This document shows, in pieces, positions 1 to 5,839 of a stretch of 30,667 bases of DNA. How positions within the stretch are numbered: the stretch's first letter is position 1; every line of letters begins with the position of its first letter. The stretch covers positions 1 through 30,667 of the IMG/VR virus record IMGVR_UViG_3300032285_000141; one strand, 5' to 3'. The translations under genes were made by a program, and so were the position numbers. The notes under the pieces were generated by a model. That model saw only the letters and a list, made by a program, of their open reading frames with translations, was not told the DNA's origin and did not search any database. This DNA is from a virus.

Positions 1-115
1 CTAAAGCTGGATCATATTCTTTAGTATTTAACAATTCAGCAGTTCTGTGATCAATAAATTCACCACAGTCGTCATCCTCTGGTTCGTAATAAGCATCCTG
101 TCTATTCATTCCCAT
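1..115 (-). CDS. Partial acidic small protein, 3' end beyond window
   Basis: An open leftward frame of 38 codons runs off the left edge without a stop. The chosen start ATG (113-115) follows an AAAGGG stretch that could serve as a ribosome binding site; an in-frame ATG at 131-133 and another at 107-109 are alternatives. The protein begins MGMNRQDAYYEPEDDD and is strongly acidic. I do not recognise the family. It is divergent from the resolvase gene at 184 and lies downstream of a perfect TATAAT box at 163-168 on the same strand. If the window is a circular genome, the frame would continue for a few codons into the right end and stop just before the terminase promoter. Confidence 0.45.
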   Translation of the reverse strand, partial: MGMNRQDAYYEPEDDDCGEFIDHRTAELLNTKEYDPAL

Positions 116-162
116 CTTATTTTTCCCTTTCATGGTAGGCTACGGAATGTAACCATAGATGT

Positions 163-190
163 ATTATATAACGAAACTAAGAAATGTATA
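163..190 (-). promoter_or_regulatory. Candidate leftward promoter (TATACA-16-TATAAT)
   Basis: On the minus strand a perfect TATAAT (163-168) is preceded by TATACA (185-190, 4 of 6 to TTGACA) with a 16-base spacer. It would drive the partial leftward gene from about position 156. Its -35 box overlaps the start codon region of the divergent resolvase gene, so the two transcription units would share this region. Based on consensus match only. Confidence 0.35.
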
Positions 191-549
191 CTTTTTTTAT
201 TCCATATCCGCCTTCTGTAAATACCTATTGGGGCTTTAAAGGTCATAGACGATTTCTTACACCTAAAGCCAACGAATTTAAAACACTTGTAGCTCAAATA
301 GTGAACTTGCATAAAATAAATTTAGGTACATCAAGAATACAAATTGAAATAACTTTATATCCAACAGATAAAAGAATTAGAGATATAGACAATTCTATAA
401 AGTCTTGCCTTGATGCGCTTGTTCAAGCTAGTGCGTTTGCTGACGACTCACAGATTGATTTATTGATTGTCCAGCGTGGAAAAATTATCAAAGGTGGCAA
501 AGCAAAAATAATTTTGAAAGTATTACAATTTCCAAAAATTGATATATAA
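184..549 (+). CDS. rusA: RusA-like Holliday junction resolvase
   Basis: A 121-residue endonuclease of the RusA family, about the normal length (E. coli RusA is 120). It would cut branched DNA, resolving recombination or replication intermediates before packaging. Visible family marks are the N-terminal PPSVNTYW (9-16), the acidic core RDIDNSIKSCLDAL with D67 and D69, and ADDSQI with D87/D88, which match the metal-binding aspartates of the family, plus a Lys-rich C-terminus. It is the first gene of the rightward early operon. The ribosome binding site is weak (ACTAAGAA just before the ATG). A structured hairpin with a T-run follows the stop codon, so it may be partly separate from the downstream genes. 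Confidence 0.9.
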   Translation: MYTFFIPYPPSVNTYWGFKGHRRFLTPKANEFKTLVAQIVNLHKINLGTSRIQIEITLYPTDKRIRDIDNSIKSCLDALVQASAFADDSQIDLLIVQRGKIIKGGKAKIILKVLQFPKIDI

Positions 550-556
550 TAGTTCT

Positions 557-614
557 TGTAGGGCTAGGTTCATTACCGAAAAGTCGCTTCATCACCGACT
601 GCCCTACATTTTTT
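557..614 (+). terminator. Structured RNA, probable terminator or attenuator after rusA
   Basis: TGTAGGGC (557-564) pairs perfectly with GCCCTACA (601-608) and is followed by six T residues (609-614), the form of a rho-independent terminator. Inside the loop, AGTCG (582-586) pairs with CGACT (596-600), directly stacked on the outer stem, and GGT (567-569) can pair with ACC (575-577). The two inner loops carry near-identical sequence, TTCATTACCGA and TTCATCACCGA. The element fills nearly the whole gap between rusA and the replication gene, so it may act as an attenuator on the replication genes rather than a full stop. Confidence 0.55.
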
Positions 615-638
615 GTGATGCCTTTGATGAAAGGATTT

Positions 639-1397
639 ATGAATTATTATCCGTTTCACATTGGGGATTATATTTCCCATACAAGTCATCTAACGGATGA
701 AGAAGATTTAGCATACAGACGGATGATTGATCTTTACTATCATTCAGAACAACCTTTCCCAGACGAATTTTTTGTAGCTAGACGAGTTAAATCCAATCCA
801 GCAATAGTATTAGTTTTACTTCAAGAATTTTTTGAATTTTATGAGGATGGTTGGCATAACAAGCGTGCTGACGAGGAAATTGCCAAATATCAAGCGAAAG
901 CTGATTCCGCTAGAAATGCAAACAGAGTTAAATTAGAAAAGAAATCAGTTCTGAAATCAGTTCTGAAATCAGAATTGAAATCAGAACCGTCTCAGCTCCT
1001 AACCAATAACCAAGAACCAATAACCAATAACCATAATAAAAACATACCGCCACCTGAAGGTGTCGATTCTGATTTATGGAAAGATTATCTTAAAGTTCGT
1101 AATAAACAAAAGAAACCTATTACACAAACTGCTATTAAAGGATTGCAGAGAGAAGCCGATAAAGCCAAATTATCTATTTCAGAAGTAATACAAATATGTG
1201 CCGAAAGAGGTTGGGTTGGTTTTAAGGCAGAGTGGGTAGATTCTATGAAAACGACCAAAACTAATAATCAAGAATGGAGGACAAATGACAATCTTATGAT
1301 TGCTAAAGCTACAGAACTGGGTTTACATACAGTAGGTTTACAAAGATTTGAAATAGTTAATAAAATAGACGCCACTTTAAGGAGCAGAGGATTATGA
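639..1397 (+). CDS. DUF1376-type phage replication protein
   Basis: The N-terminus (YYPFHIGDYISHTSHLT, then DLAYRRMIDLYYHSEQPFP) is the DUF1376 signature found in phage replication-module proteins. A low-complexity Lys/Ser/Asn linker follows, and then a C-terminal helical region (DLWKDYLKVRNKQKKPIT and ERGWVGFKAEWV) typical of phage replisome-organiser-like proteins. The likely role is origin binding and helicase loading, by analogy with lambda O/P-type systems. I chose ATG 639 (252 residues) because the family starts with MNYYPF and because AAAGGA sits just upstream; GTG 615, ATG 618 and ATG 627 are in-frame alternatives. The linker-coding DNA carries two tandem repeat arrays (941-988, 1001-1035). 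The gene overlaps the next by an ATGA junction. Confidence 0.75.
   Translation: MNYYPFHIGDYISHTSHLTDEEDLAYRRMIDLYYHSEQPFPDEFFVARRVKSNPAIVLVLLQEFFEFYEDGWHNKRADEEIAKYQAKADSARNANRVKLEKKSVLKSVLKSELKSEPSQLLTNNQEPITNNHNKNIPPPEGVDSDLWKDYLKVRNKQKKPITQTAIKGLQREADKAKLSISEVIQICAERGWVGFKAEWVDSMKTTKTNNQEWRTNDNLMIAKATELGLHTVGLQRFEIVNKIDATLRSRGL
941..988 (+). repeat. Four tandem 12-bp repeats (candidate origin iterons)
   Basis: GAAATCAGTTCT occurs twice exactly (941-952, 953-964), followed by GAAATCAGAATT (965-976) and GAAATCAGAACC (977-988). The unit keeps frame and encodes the KSVLKSVLKSELKSE linker of the replication protein. Intragenic iterons in a replication initiator gene are the arrangement of the lambda origin in gene O, so an origin role is inferred. 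Confidence 0.6.
1001..1043 (+). repeat. Five tandem 7-bp repeats AACCAAT plus A-rich flank
   Basis: AACCAAT, AACCAAG, AACCAAT, AACCAAT and AACCATA follow one another without spacing from 1001 to 1035, then run into an A-rich stretch (ATAATAAAAAC). Seven bases is not a multiple of three, so the repeat is in DNA and not a simple peptide repeat; it encodes TNNQEPITNNHNKN. This fits a DNA-binding or unwinding site adjacent to the 12-bp repeats. Confidence 0.6.
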
Positions 1398-1609
1398 AAC
1401 AAGAAAAAATAACAGAATTAGAACAAGAAATATCAATTATTAAATGGAAAGTTGCTTATTATGAAAAAGTAATAAAAAATGCTTGGTGGGTTTTAACTGA
1501 TATTGATTCACAAGACTTAAATGCCGAAATTTACCGTAGATTAGTTGTAGAAAGTTTATCGGAAATTGCTTGTGAAGTACTTGATAAGGAAGAATTAAAT
1601 GACAAATGA
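1394..1609 (+). CDS. Small unknown protein with N-terminal coiled coil
   Basis: A 71-residue acidic protein I do not recognise. Residues 1-25 (KQEKITELEQEISIIKWK) have heptad-like hydrophobic spacing that suggests a short coiled coil, and the rest looks helical. It starts with ATG overlapping the TGA of the replication gene (ATGA), so it is likely translated by coupling, and its end overlaps the next gene by 11 bases. Its position suggests an accessory role in replication, but no catalytic motif is visible. Confidence 0.6.
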   Translation: MKQEKITELEQEISIIKWKVAYYEKVIKNAWWVLTDIDSQDLNAEIYRRLVVESLSEIACEVLDKEELNDK

Positions 1610-1937
1610 TGACATTTCTCCTTACAAAGCATTAGACTTTATTAGAGATAACGCTACAAAGTTAGGCAATCTTAAAGGCGCTGTATATGCACACACAGAA
1701 TTGCGTAAAACAAAAAAAGCTAGGCTTATGTTAATGGCTACGGATTTAAAAACACAATCAGAAAAAGAGGCTTATGCTTATGCTCAAGAAAGTTATGAGG
1801 ATCACATTAAAGAAACAGAAGAACTTATAGCTATGTTTGAAACATTACGCATACTTATGCTAGCTGCTGAATCAAAAATTGAAGTTTGGCGAAGTTTAGA
1901 ATCAACCGCAAGAGCAGAAGGAAAATCAACGCAATGA
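1599..1937 (+). CDS. Conserved phage protein of unknown function, helical
   Basis: A 112-residue, almost entirely helical protein. The pattern (FIRDNATKLGNLKGAVYAHT, RKTKKARLMLMA, EKEAYAYAQESYEDHIK, LRILMLAAESKIEVWRS) resembles a family often seen in replication/recombination modules of proteobacterial phages and prophages. That resemblance is from memory and the function is unknown. It has no metal-binding or nucleotide-binding motif. It overlaps the genes on both sides, by 11 bases upstream and an ATGA junction at 1934-1937 downstream, so it is part of one translationally coupled string. Confidence 0.7.
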   Translation: MTNDDISPYKALDFIRDNATKLGNLKGAVYAHTELRKTKKARLMLMATDLKTQSEKEAYAYAQESYEDHIKETEELIAMFETLRILMLAAESKIEVWRSLESTARAEGKSTQ

Positions 1938-2083
1938 TTAAGTTAGGTTTTCCAGTTGCTTGGAGATGGAAATGGCATACATTTTCAGAATGGCAATATG
2001 GTTCTAAGGTCCCTAATACAACAGCAGTTTATTACAAACTACAACCGCTTTATCTTAATCCAGTTGAATCGGAGATTGATTAA
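1934..2083 (+). CDS. Small unknown aromatic-rich protein
   Basis: A 49-residue protein starting at the ATG of an ATGA junction with the preceding gene; AGAAGGA about 11 bases upstream can act as its ribosome binding site. A TTG at 1886 would add 16 basic residues but would create a 50-base overlap, so I prefer ATG 1934. It is rich in Trp and Tyr (WRWKWHTFSEWQYG). I do not recognise it. It ends in a TAATG junction with the next gene. Confidence 0.5.
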   Translation: MIKLGFPVAWRWKWHTFSEWQYGSKVPNTTAVYYKLQPLYLNPVESEID

Positions 2084-2508
2084 TGCAGATTAAAAAGTTT
2101 GACCAAGCATTACATGATAAATATGATCCACCAGCAAGAGAAGCGGTATCTAAATGGATTTATATGAAATGGGGTTATCAAACTAGGGATAACCCTGATA
2201 TTTATGGTACCGACTTAATTATTTATCGTAATGGTAAACAAATAGGATTTGCTGAGGTAGAAGTTAGGCAATGGAATCCTTGTCCATTTAATACTATTCA
2301 TGTACCAGTTAGAAAAAAACATATGCTTGAAGTACCACATACAATGTTTTTTGCTTTAACACAAGATATGGTTCATGCTTATTGGATAAATGGAGAAAAG
2401 GCGTTAGGCTACGAACAAGTAAGACTTAAAACATTTGAAAAAGATGAGTTATATTATGATGTACCAAAATGTTTATTTCATTACATAGACCTTACAGAAC
2501 CTTTTTAA
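2083..2508 (+). CDS. Unknown protein, possible PD-(D/E)XK nuclease-like fold
   Basis: A 141-residue protein. Residues 39-61 read D-x4-D, then a strand (LIIYRNGKQIGF), then AEVEVR, with D44, E58 and E60. This resembles the Asp ... Glu-x-Lys core of PD-(D/E)XK nucleases, with Glu in place of the usual Lys. A region with two Pro (NPCPFNTIHVPVRKK) and a later helix follow. It starts at a TAATG junction and ends at another with the Ref-like nuclease. The nuclease idea is weak: the canonical Lys is missing, and it may be an inactive or unrelated fold. A DNA-processing role fits the RusA and Ref neighbours. Confidence 0.6.
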   Translation: MQIKKFDQALHDKYDPPAREAVSKWIYMKWGYQTRDNPDIYGTDLIIYRNGKQIGFAEVEVRQWNPCPFNTIHVPVRKKHMLEVPHTMFFALTQDMVHAYWINGEKALGYEQVRLKTFEKDELYYDVPKCLFHYIDLTEPF

Positions 2509-2789
2509 TGACCAAAAATGAAAAAGAATATTACAGAAAAGTTGCTGAACTGGGATGCTCATTATGTAGGCATCAAGGTAATGAAGGCACACCAGCGGAA
2601 TTGCATCACATTAGACGAACTAGCAAAAGAAGTAATGCCCCTGTTATCCCCTTATGTCCATACCACCATAGAGGATCAAATACCAGTATTCACGGAATGG
2701 GTCGTAAGCGGTTCGAGTTGGAATACCAAATCACAGAAGAAGAATTATTGTCGCAAACAAAAAAATTAATAGGAGAAGATAATGAATGA
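2508..2789 (+). CDS. Ref-like (RecA-dependent) HNH nuclease
   Basis: A 93-residue protein with the zinc/HNH layout of the phage recombination enhancement function (Ref) family: CSLC (C17, C20), AELHHIRR (H33, H34), IPLCPYHH (C50, H53, H54) and IHGMGRKRFE (H62). Phage P1 Ref is a RecA-dependent nuclease that cuts at displacement loops; the same role in recombination or DNA processing is inferred here. It starts at ATG 2508 in a TAATG junction with the preceding gene; a longer reading from 2469 would only add residues overlapping that gene. It overlaps the next gene by 8 bases. Confidence 0.8.
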   Translation: MTKNEKEYYRKVAELGCSLCRHQGNEGTPAELHHIRRTSKRSNAPVIPLCPYHHRGSNTSIHGMGRKRFELEYQITEEELLSQTKKLIGEDNE

Positions 2790-2985
2790 ACATATCTGGA
2801 CTGCAAGTGGAACTGATATTGAGGAAAGATGGAAGCTACATGGATGGGTTAAACCATCAGAACAATCAGAATATCAAGCTAAATGGAAATATTATCAAGA
2901 ATTACCAATGCGGAAATTAGATGATGTTGCTAAGATTCGTTACGAAGAAGTATTAAAAAAAGCTAAAGTTTTAAGGATCAAATGA
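2782..2985 (+). CDS. Small unknown protein
   Basis: A 67-residue protein with many Trp and Lys residues (IWTASGTDIEERWKLHGW, AKWKYYQEL). It has a strong ribosome binding site, AGGAGAAG, a few bases before the ATG. The family is not recognised and no catalytic motif is visible. It overlaps the Ref-like gene by 8 bases and the following gene through ATGA, so it is clearly an operon member. Confidence 0.6.
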   Translation: MNEHIWTASGTDIEERWKLHGWVKPSEQSEYQAKWKYYQELPMRKLDDVAKIRYEEVLKKAKVLRIK

Positions 2986-3152
2986 AAATTTCGCAAAATA
3001 TATTAGATGCTCGTAAACTTCTTTCAGAAATTGAACAATTAAATGCAAATCCTGCATTAATAGATGTTGAAATTATTTATAAAAAAGCTATTGATTTAGA
3101 TGTTGTTATACAGCAAATGATTATTACTACAGCAAAAATGCTTGATTTATGA
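2982..3152 (+). CDS. Small unknown helical protein
   Basis: A 56-residue open frame (begins MKISQNILDARKLLSEIEQ, ends TTAKMLDL) placed exactly between two coupled neighbours: ATGA with the gene before (2982-2985) and ATGA with the membrane protein after (3149-3152). The upstream AAGGA (TTAAGGATCAA) gives a good ribosome binding site. The predicted protein is helical and acidic, with no recognised domain. Confidence 0.55.
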   Translation: MKISQNILDARKLLSEIEQLNANPALIDVEIIYKKAIDLDVVIQQMIITTAKMLDL

Positions 3153-3295
3153 GTGCTTGGCTTATTATCCTTACTGGCTTGATTTATCTATATATATCAG
3201 TAGAGCAAGTCTTTAAAGGTAATATTGGAATGTCCATTTGTTATTTTGGATATGCAACAGGAAATATAGGACTTTATTTAATGGCTACAAAGTAA
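3149..3295 (+). CDS. Small two-helix membrane protein
   Basis: A 48-residue protein with two hydrophobic segments, about residues 3-17 (AWLIILTGLIYLYIS) and 28-45 (GMSICYFGYATGNIGLYLM), joined by a short polar loop (EQVFKGN). It is likely an inner-membrane protein of unknown function; similar mini-proteins occur in freshwater phage genomes, as far as I recall. It begins at an ATGA junction with the gene before and is the last gene of the rightward operon. Its stop codon abuts the stop of the convergent gene with no base between. Confidence 0.6.
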   Translation: MSAWLIILTGLIYLYISVEQVFKGNIGMSICYFGYATGNIGLYLMATK

Positions 3296-3298
3296 TTA
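3293..3298. other. Abutting convergent stop codons (TAATTA)
   Basis: The TAA of the rightward operon (3293-3295) and the TAA of the leftward operon (3296-3298 on the minus strand) are directly adjacent, forming the palindrome TAATTA. I see no hairpin with a T-run between the operons, so transcripts from each side probably run into the other as antisense. Confidence 0.85.
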
Positions 3299-3643
3299 AA
3301 GTTCATGACCATCAAAACCTAAGTTCTGTCCTACAAGCATTTTTCTTCGTTTAAAAGTTGCATCATGTAATGTCCATTTACCTGATTTATGACGACTACA
3401 ATGTATCATTTCATGAGCCATGCTACGAACAATAGTATCGTAATGTCCGCATCGAGCTTTAGATATACAAAAAATATGAGGTTTAGCTAGTGATTCATCA
3501 TATTCATAAGTAGCCATTATTGAATGATCATCAACTATAAAATATCGACATAATTCACTAGGAGGTAAATCCCATTTTGTAAACGGATCGCATTTAGCAA
3601 GCGTTAAATAAATTCCCTCTAGAATTTTGGGAGTAATTTTCAT
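3296..3643 (-). CDS. SprT/zincin-like HExxH protein
   Basis: A 115-residue protein with a clear zinc metalloprotease motif HEMIH (residues 77-81) in the context VRSMAHEMIHCSRH, and further His residues (H85, H93) that could complete the site. The pattern resembles SprT-like domains, which in phages are of unclear role. It is the last gene of the leftward late operon, with its start overlapping the phosphoesterase stop by four bases (ATGA). Substrates cannot be read from sequence. Confidence 0.7.
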   Translation of the reverse strand: MKITPKILEGIYLTLAKCDPFTKWDLPPSELCRYFIVDDHSIMATYEYDESLAKPHIFCISKARCGHYDTIVRSMAHEMIHCSRHKSGKWTLHDATFKRRKMLVGQNLGFDGHEL

Positions 3644-4614
3644 ACCGCAAGTATTTCACCCCTAAACTCTACTTCATCTTCTCCACATACCATTACCAAT
3701 TCTGGCATAAGCATCCGACCTTGATCAAAAGAAAGCATAACAAAGCCTGATCTCCAATCCTTAGGGCTATCTTCACAGTATTCAAAAGTTTGACTTTGTG
3801 GGTCTGCTAAACAGCCTGTTTGAACCCCCCAAAAGGTTCCTTGATAATTTGAAATTGGACTGGCACAGAGGACATGTGTATGCCCTGTAATCATATTTGT
3901 ATTTCCAGCAGCAGTTAGATTAGAATAACCAGCAGTTCTGCCACCTTTATATCGGTGCTTGATTACAGTTTCTTCGCCTACCCAAAAACTCCAGCAAGTT
4001 TCCCAATGCGGAAAATGATATTTAAGACTAAAGCCATCTACACCACTATATTCTGGCACTTTATTGACAAGCCATGATTCATAGCGCATATCATGATTAC
4101 CAAGAGTCCAAATTAAACGACAACCAGCTGGTCTAACCTTTTCAATTTCACCTAAATGCCAACGACAGGCTTCTAATTCTTCTAGAACTGTTGGCTTTGC
4201 ATCGTAATTTATGGAGGGGAAACGACTAAGAACTTGTCCATCAAAAGCATCGCCATTACAAATAATAACTTCTGGCTTAAATTTCTTAATAAACTTTAAA
4301 AGTGCTTTAAAAGCTGTGGTAGTTTCATCTGTAAAATGTGCATCTGAAAAGACAATTACTTTCTTTACTTTGTTTATATCAATGCCTCTGCGGACATTGT
4401 GTGGTGTTTGTTCTATTTTTTTAGGTTTTTGTTTTAGTTCATCTCTTTGAGAATTGTGAGTTGGTAACTTTATTCCATATCGTATTTCCAAATTTCTTCT
4501 TCTGGTTAATGCGCTTCTAGGGTTTATACCTAGATGCTTTCCTACAAGGGTGGGTGATCCTAACTTTTTCCAAAGTTTTATAAATTCATCATCCGACTGC
4601 TTGCTGTTTTTCAT
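3640..4614 (-). CDS. Metallophosphoesterase with N-terminal helix-turn-helix
   Basis: A 324-residue protein of the calcineurin-like phosphoesterase superfamily. All metal-binding blocks are visible in order: SDAHF (D91, H93), NGDAFD (120-125), LGNHDMR (GNHD 172-175), a later KH (219-220) and TGHTH (243-247). Residues 8-45 (DDEFIKLWKKLGSPTLVG, then GKHLGINPRSALTRRRNL) look like a helix-turn-helix with a basic recognition helix, followed by a polar linker (52-80). The N-terminal domain suggests DNA or RNA targeting, so a nuclease or phosphatase acting on nucleic acid is likely; the true substrate is unknown. It overlaps the endolysin gene by 26 bases. Confidence 0.85.
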   Translation of the reverse strand: MKNSKQSDDEFIKLWKKLGSPTLVGKHLGINPRSALTRRRNLEIRYGIKLPTHNSQRDELKQKPKKIEQTPHNVRRGIDINKVKKVIVFSDAHFTDETTTAFKALLKFIKKFKPEVIICNGDAFDGQVLSRFPSINYDAKPTVLEELEACRWHLGEIEKVRPAGCRLIWTLGNHDMRYESWLVNKVPEYSGVDGFSLKYHFPHWETCWSFWVGEETVIKHRYKGGRTAGYSNLTAAGNTNMITGHTHVLCASPISNYQGTFWGVQTGCLADPQSQTFEYCEDSPKDWRSGFVMLSFDQGRMLMPELVMVCGEDEVEFRGEILAV

Positions 4615-5131
4615 AATTGCTCATTTCTAAAGCAGTAGCCTTAACTTCTGAAACTCTTTTACTCCAGCCTTTACCAAAAATAGGAAAAGATTTTAAAGAG
4701 GACAAGAACTCTAATCGTTTAGTGCAATATAACTCTATGATTCTATTGGGGTCTGATGACACTTTTTTTACTAATGCAGAAGTAATGCTACCGTAGCTCC
4801 CATCTGGAGTAGCCCCAACACAAGACTGTAATAACTTAATCGCCCTACCGACTCCTGAATTGACAGAGACATCAAAAACAGCATAGTCAAGACCAGATAT
4901 AAGGTCATCAGCATAGCAAGCATCCCAATATTTCCTTTTATAAAGTTGTTTAACCATTAATGGAGTTAAATTACGCATCTCTTTTTCTGATACTGGATGA
5001 CCTACCCATTCTTCCCAAGTGCGAATAGTTACCCCAAGATTTGTTATGCCACCATTATCTCTGCTGTCATTAACAAAACCACCTTCATGAACCAGCAAAT
5101 TTTCTAAACAAAGCTGAAAGTTACTTTCCAT
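4589..5131 (-). CDS. Endolysin, GH108 N-acetylmuramidase with peptidoglycan-binding domain
   Basis: A 180-residue lysozyme-like enzyme that would cleave the glycan backbone of peptidoglycan at the end of infection. The N-terminal block LLVHEGGFVNDSRDNGGITN carries the family catalytic Glu (E16 in HEGG) and the D-x-GG-x-T pattern of glycoside hydrolase 108. KRKYWDACYADDL and VFDVSVNSGVGRAIKLLQ are the further family blocks, and the C-terminal half (VGATPDGSYG onward) matches the small peptidoglycan-binding domain. It has no signal peptide, so it depends on the holin genes just upstream (11-base overlap with the 3TM-type holin). Confidence 0.9.
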   Translation of the reverse strand: MESNFQLCLENLLVHEGGFVNDSRDNGGITNLGVTIRTWEEWVGHPVSEKEMRNLTPLMVKQLYKRKYWDACYADDLISGLDYAVFDVSVNSGVGRAIKLLQSCVGATPDGSYGSITSALVKKVSSDPNRIIELYCTKRLEFLSSLKSFPIFGKGWSKRVSEVKATALEMSNYEKQQAVG

Positions 5132-5531
5132 TACTTGATCTTTCTTTCATATCAATGATCTTTTCTAATGTTCTACCGCCAAAATAAAAAGACATTATTA
5201 ACATTCCCCATTGACCTAATAGTTCTACATACTTAGTATTAGTATCCATTTGGAATGCTGACATCATAGCAAAAACAAAATATCCTGCCAAAATGGCTAT
5301 AAGGGTCATAGGTCGTATGTTTTTAGATAGCCAAGAATCACTCATCATGTCGGCTTCTTGCCGTTTTGTAAGTTCTTGTGCTTCGTTTATATCGGCTTGT
5401 ATATCAGCTAATTTGCCTTCTTGGGCTAATTTAGCTAGGTCTAATTGTGCTTGGGCTTTAGCGGCTGGATCAGGAATTAATTTATCTACTAACTTCATTC
5501 CTACTGCAATAATGTCATCTACTCCAAACAT
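5121..5531 (-). CDS. Holin, 3TM-type family
   Basis: A 136-residue membrane protein. The N-terminal third is amphipathic (PDPAAKAQAQLDLAKLAQEG), followed by SWLSKNIRPMTLI and hydrophobic segments at about 75-94 and 102-119. The SW-x-(K/R)-x-RP block between helix and membrane segment is typical of the phage holin 3TM family. It would form lesions in the inner membrane that release the endolysin. The ribosome binding site GGAG lies inside the end of the upstream gene, one base separates the two genes, and the endolysin gene overlaps its end. Confidence 0.8.
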   Translation of the reverse strand: MFGVDDIIAVGMKLVDKLIPDPAAKAQAQLDLAKLAQEGKLADIQADINEAQELTKRQEADMMSDSWLSKNIRPMTLIAILAGYFVFAMMSAFQMDTNTKYVELLGQWGMLIMSFYFGGRTLEKIIDMKERSSNGK

Positions 5532-5532
5532 A

Positions 5533-5781
5533 TTATCTCCAATGATTTTTAAACATATCTATTCCATACATTACTAAACCAATAGCGGCTGAACTTAATA
5601 GCCCTAAGAATGTTTTTTCAATAACAGCTTTTCGGAAAGCGGCTCGTCTAGCTTCGGCTTCTATAGCCAATCGAACCCATTTGACTTCATCGTCAGACAA
5701 GGGATGTTGTTCTACTGCTTCAGATATTACTTCTTTAAGAAGGTTTATTAATTCTTCTTTATCAAGTTGATTTAAAGCCAT
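5533..5781 (-). CDS. Small one-helix membrane protein, lysis accessory
   Basis: An 82-residue protein with an acidic helical N-terminus (KEELINLLKEVISEAVEQ), a central EVKWVRLAIEAEARRAAFRK block and one C-terminal transmembrane segment (about residues 58-78, LGLLSSAAIGLVMYG). It sits directly before the holin, so it is probably a lysis-cassette membrane protein such as a second holin, antiholin or accessory factor; the family is unknown to me beyond that. GGAATTTCT before the ATG serves as ribosome binding site. Confidence 0.65.
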   Translation of the reverse strand: MALNQLDKEELINLLKEVISEAVEQHPLSDDEVKWVRLAIEAEARRAAFRKAVIEKTFLGLLSSAAIGLVMYGIDMFKNHWR

Positions 5782-5811
5782 AGAAATTCCAGACGATTGA
5801 ATTAATTATGA

Positions 5812-5839
5812 ATCTTATCTTATCTGGATGATTTGTAAA
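5812..5839 (-). promoter_or_regulatory. Possible weak promoter before the lysis genes
   Basis: TTTACA (5834-5839, minus strand, 5 of 6 to the -35 consensus) and TAAGAT (5812-5817, 4 of 6 to the -10 consensus) are 16 bases apart upstream of the lysis cassette. A TCCAGA/TCTGGA inverted repeat (5788-5793 and 5823-5828) flanks the -10 region. In AT-rich DNA such matches are frequent, so this is tentative. Confidence 0.22.

Noticed and set aside
130-312. Leftward open frame across the start of rusA
   Set aside because: It is antisense to the well-supported resolvase and the divergent promoter region, with no domain.
615-638. GTG 615 or ATG 618/627 as start of the DUF1376 protein
   Set aside because: The family begins at MNYYPF (ATG 639), AAAGGA precedes it, and the earlier codons overlap the T-run of the hairpin.
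1886-1933. Longer start (TTG) for the small protein at 1934
   Set aside because: It would overlap the previous gene by about 50 bases, whereas ATG 1934 makes the ATGA junction used throughout this operon.
2518-2769. Second rightward open frame overlapping the Ref-like gene
   Set aside because: The Cys/His motif is only in the other frame; this one has no recognisable pattern or coupling.
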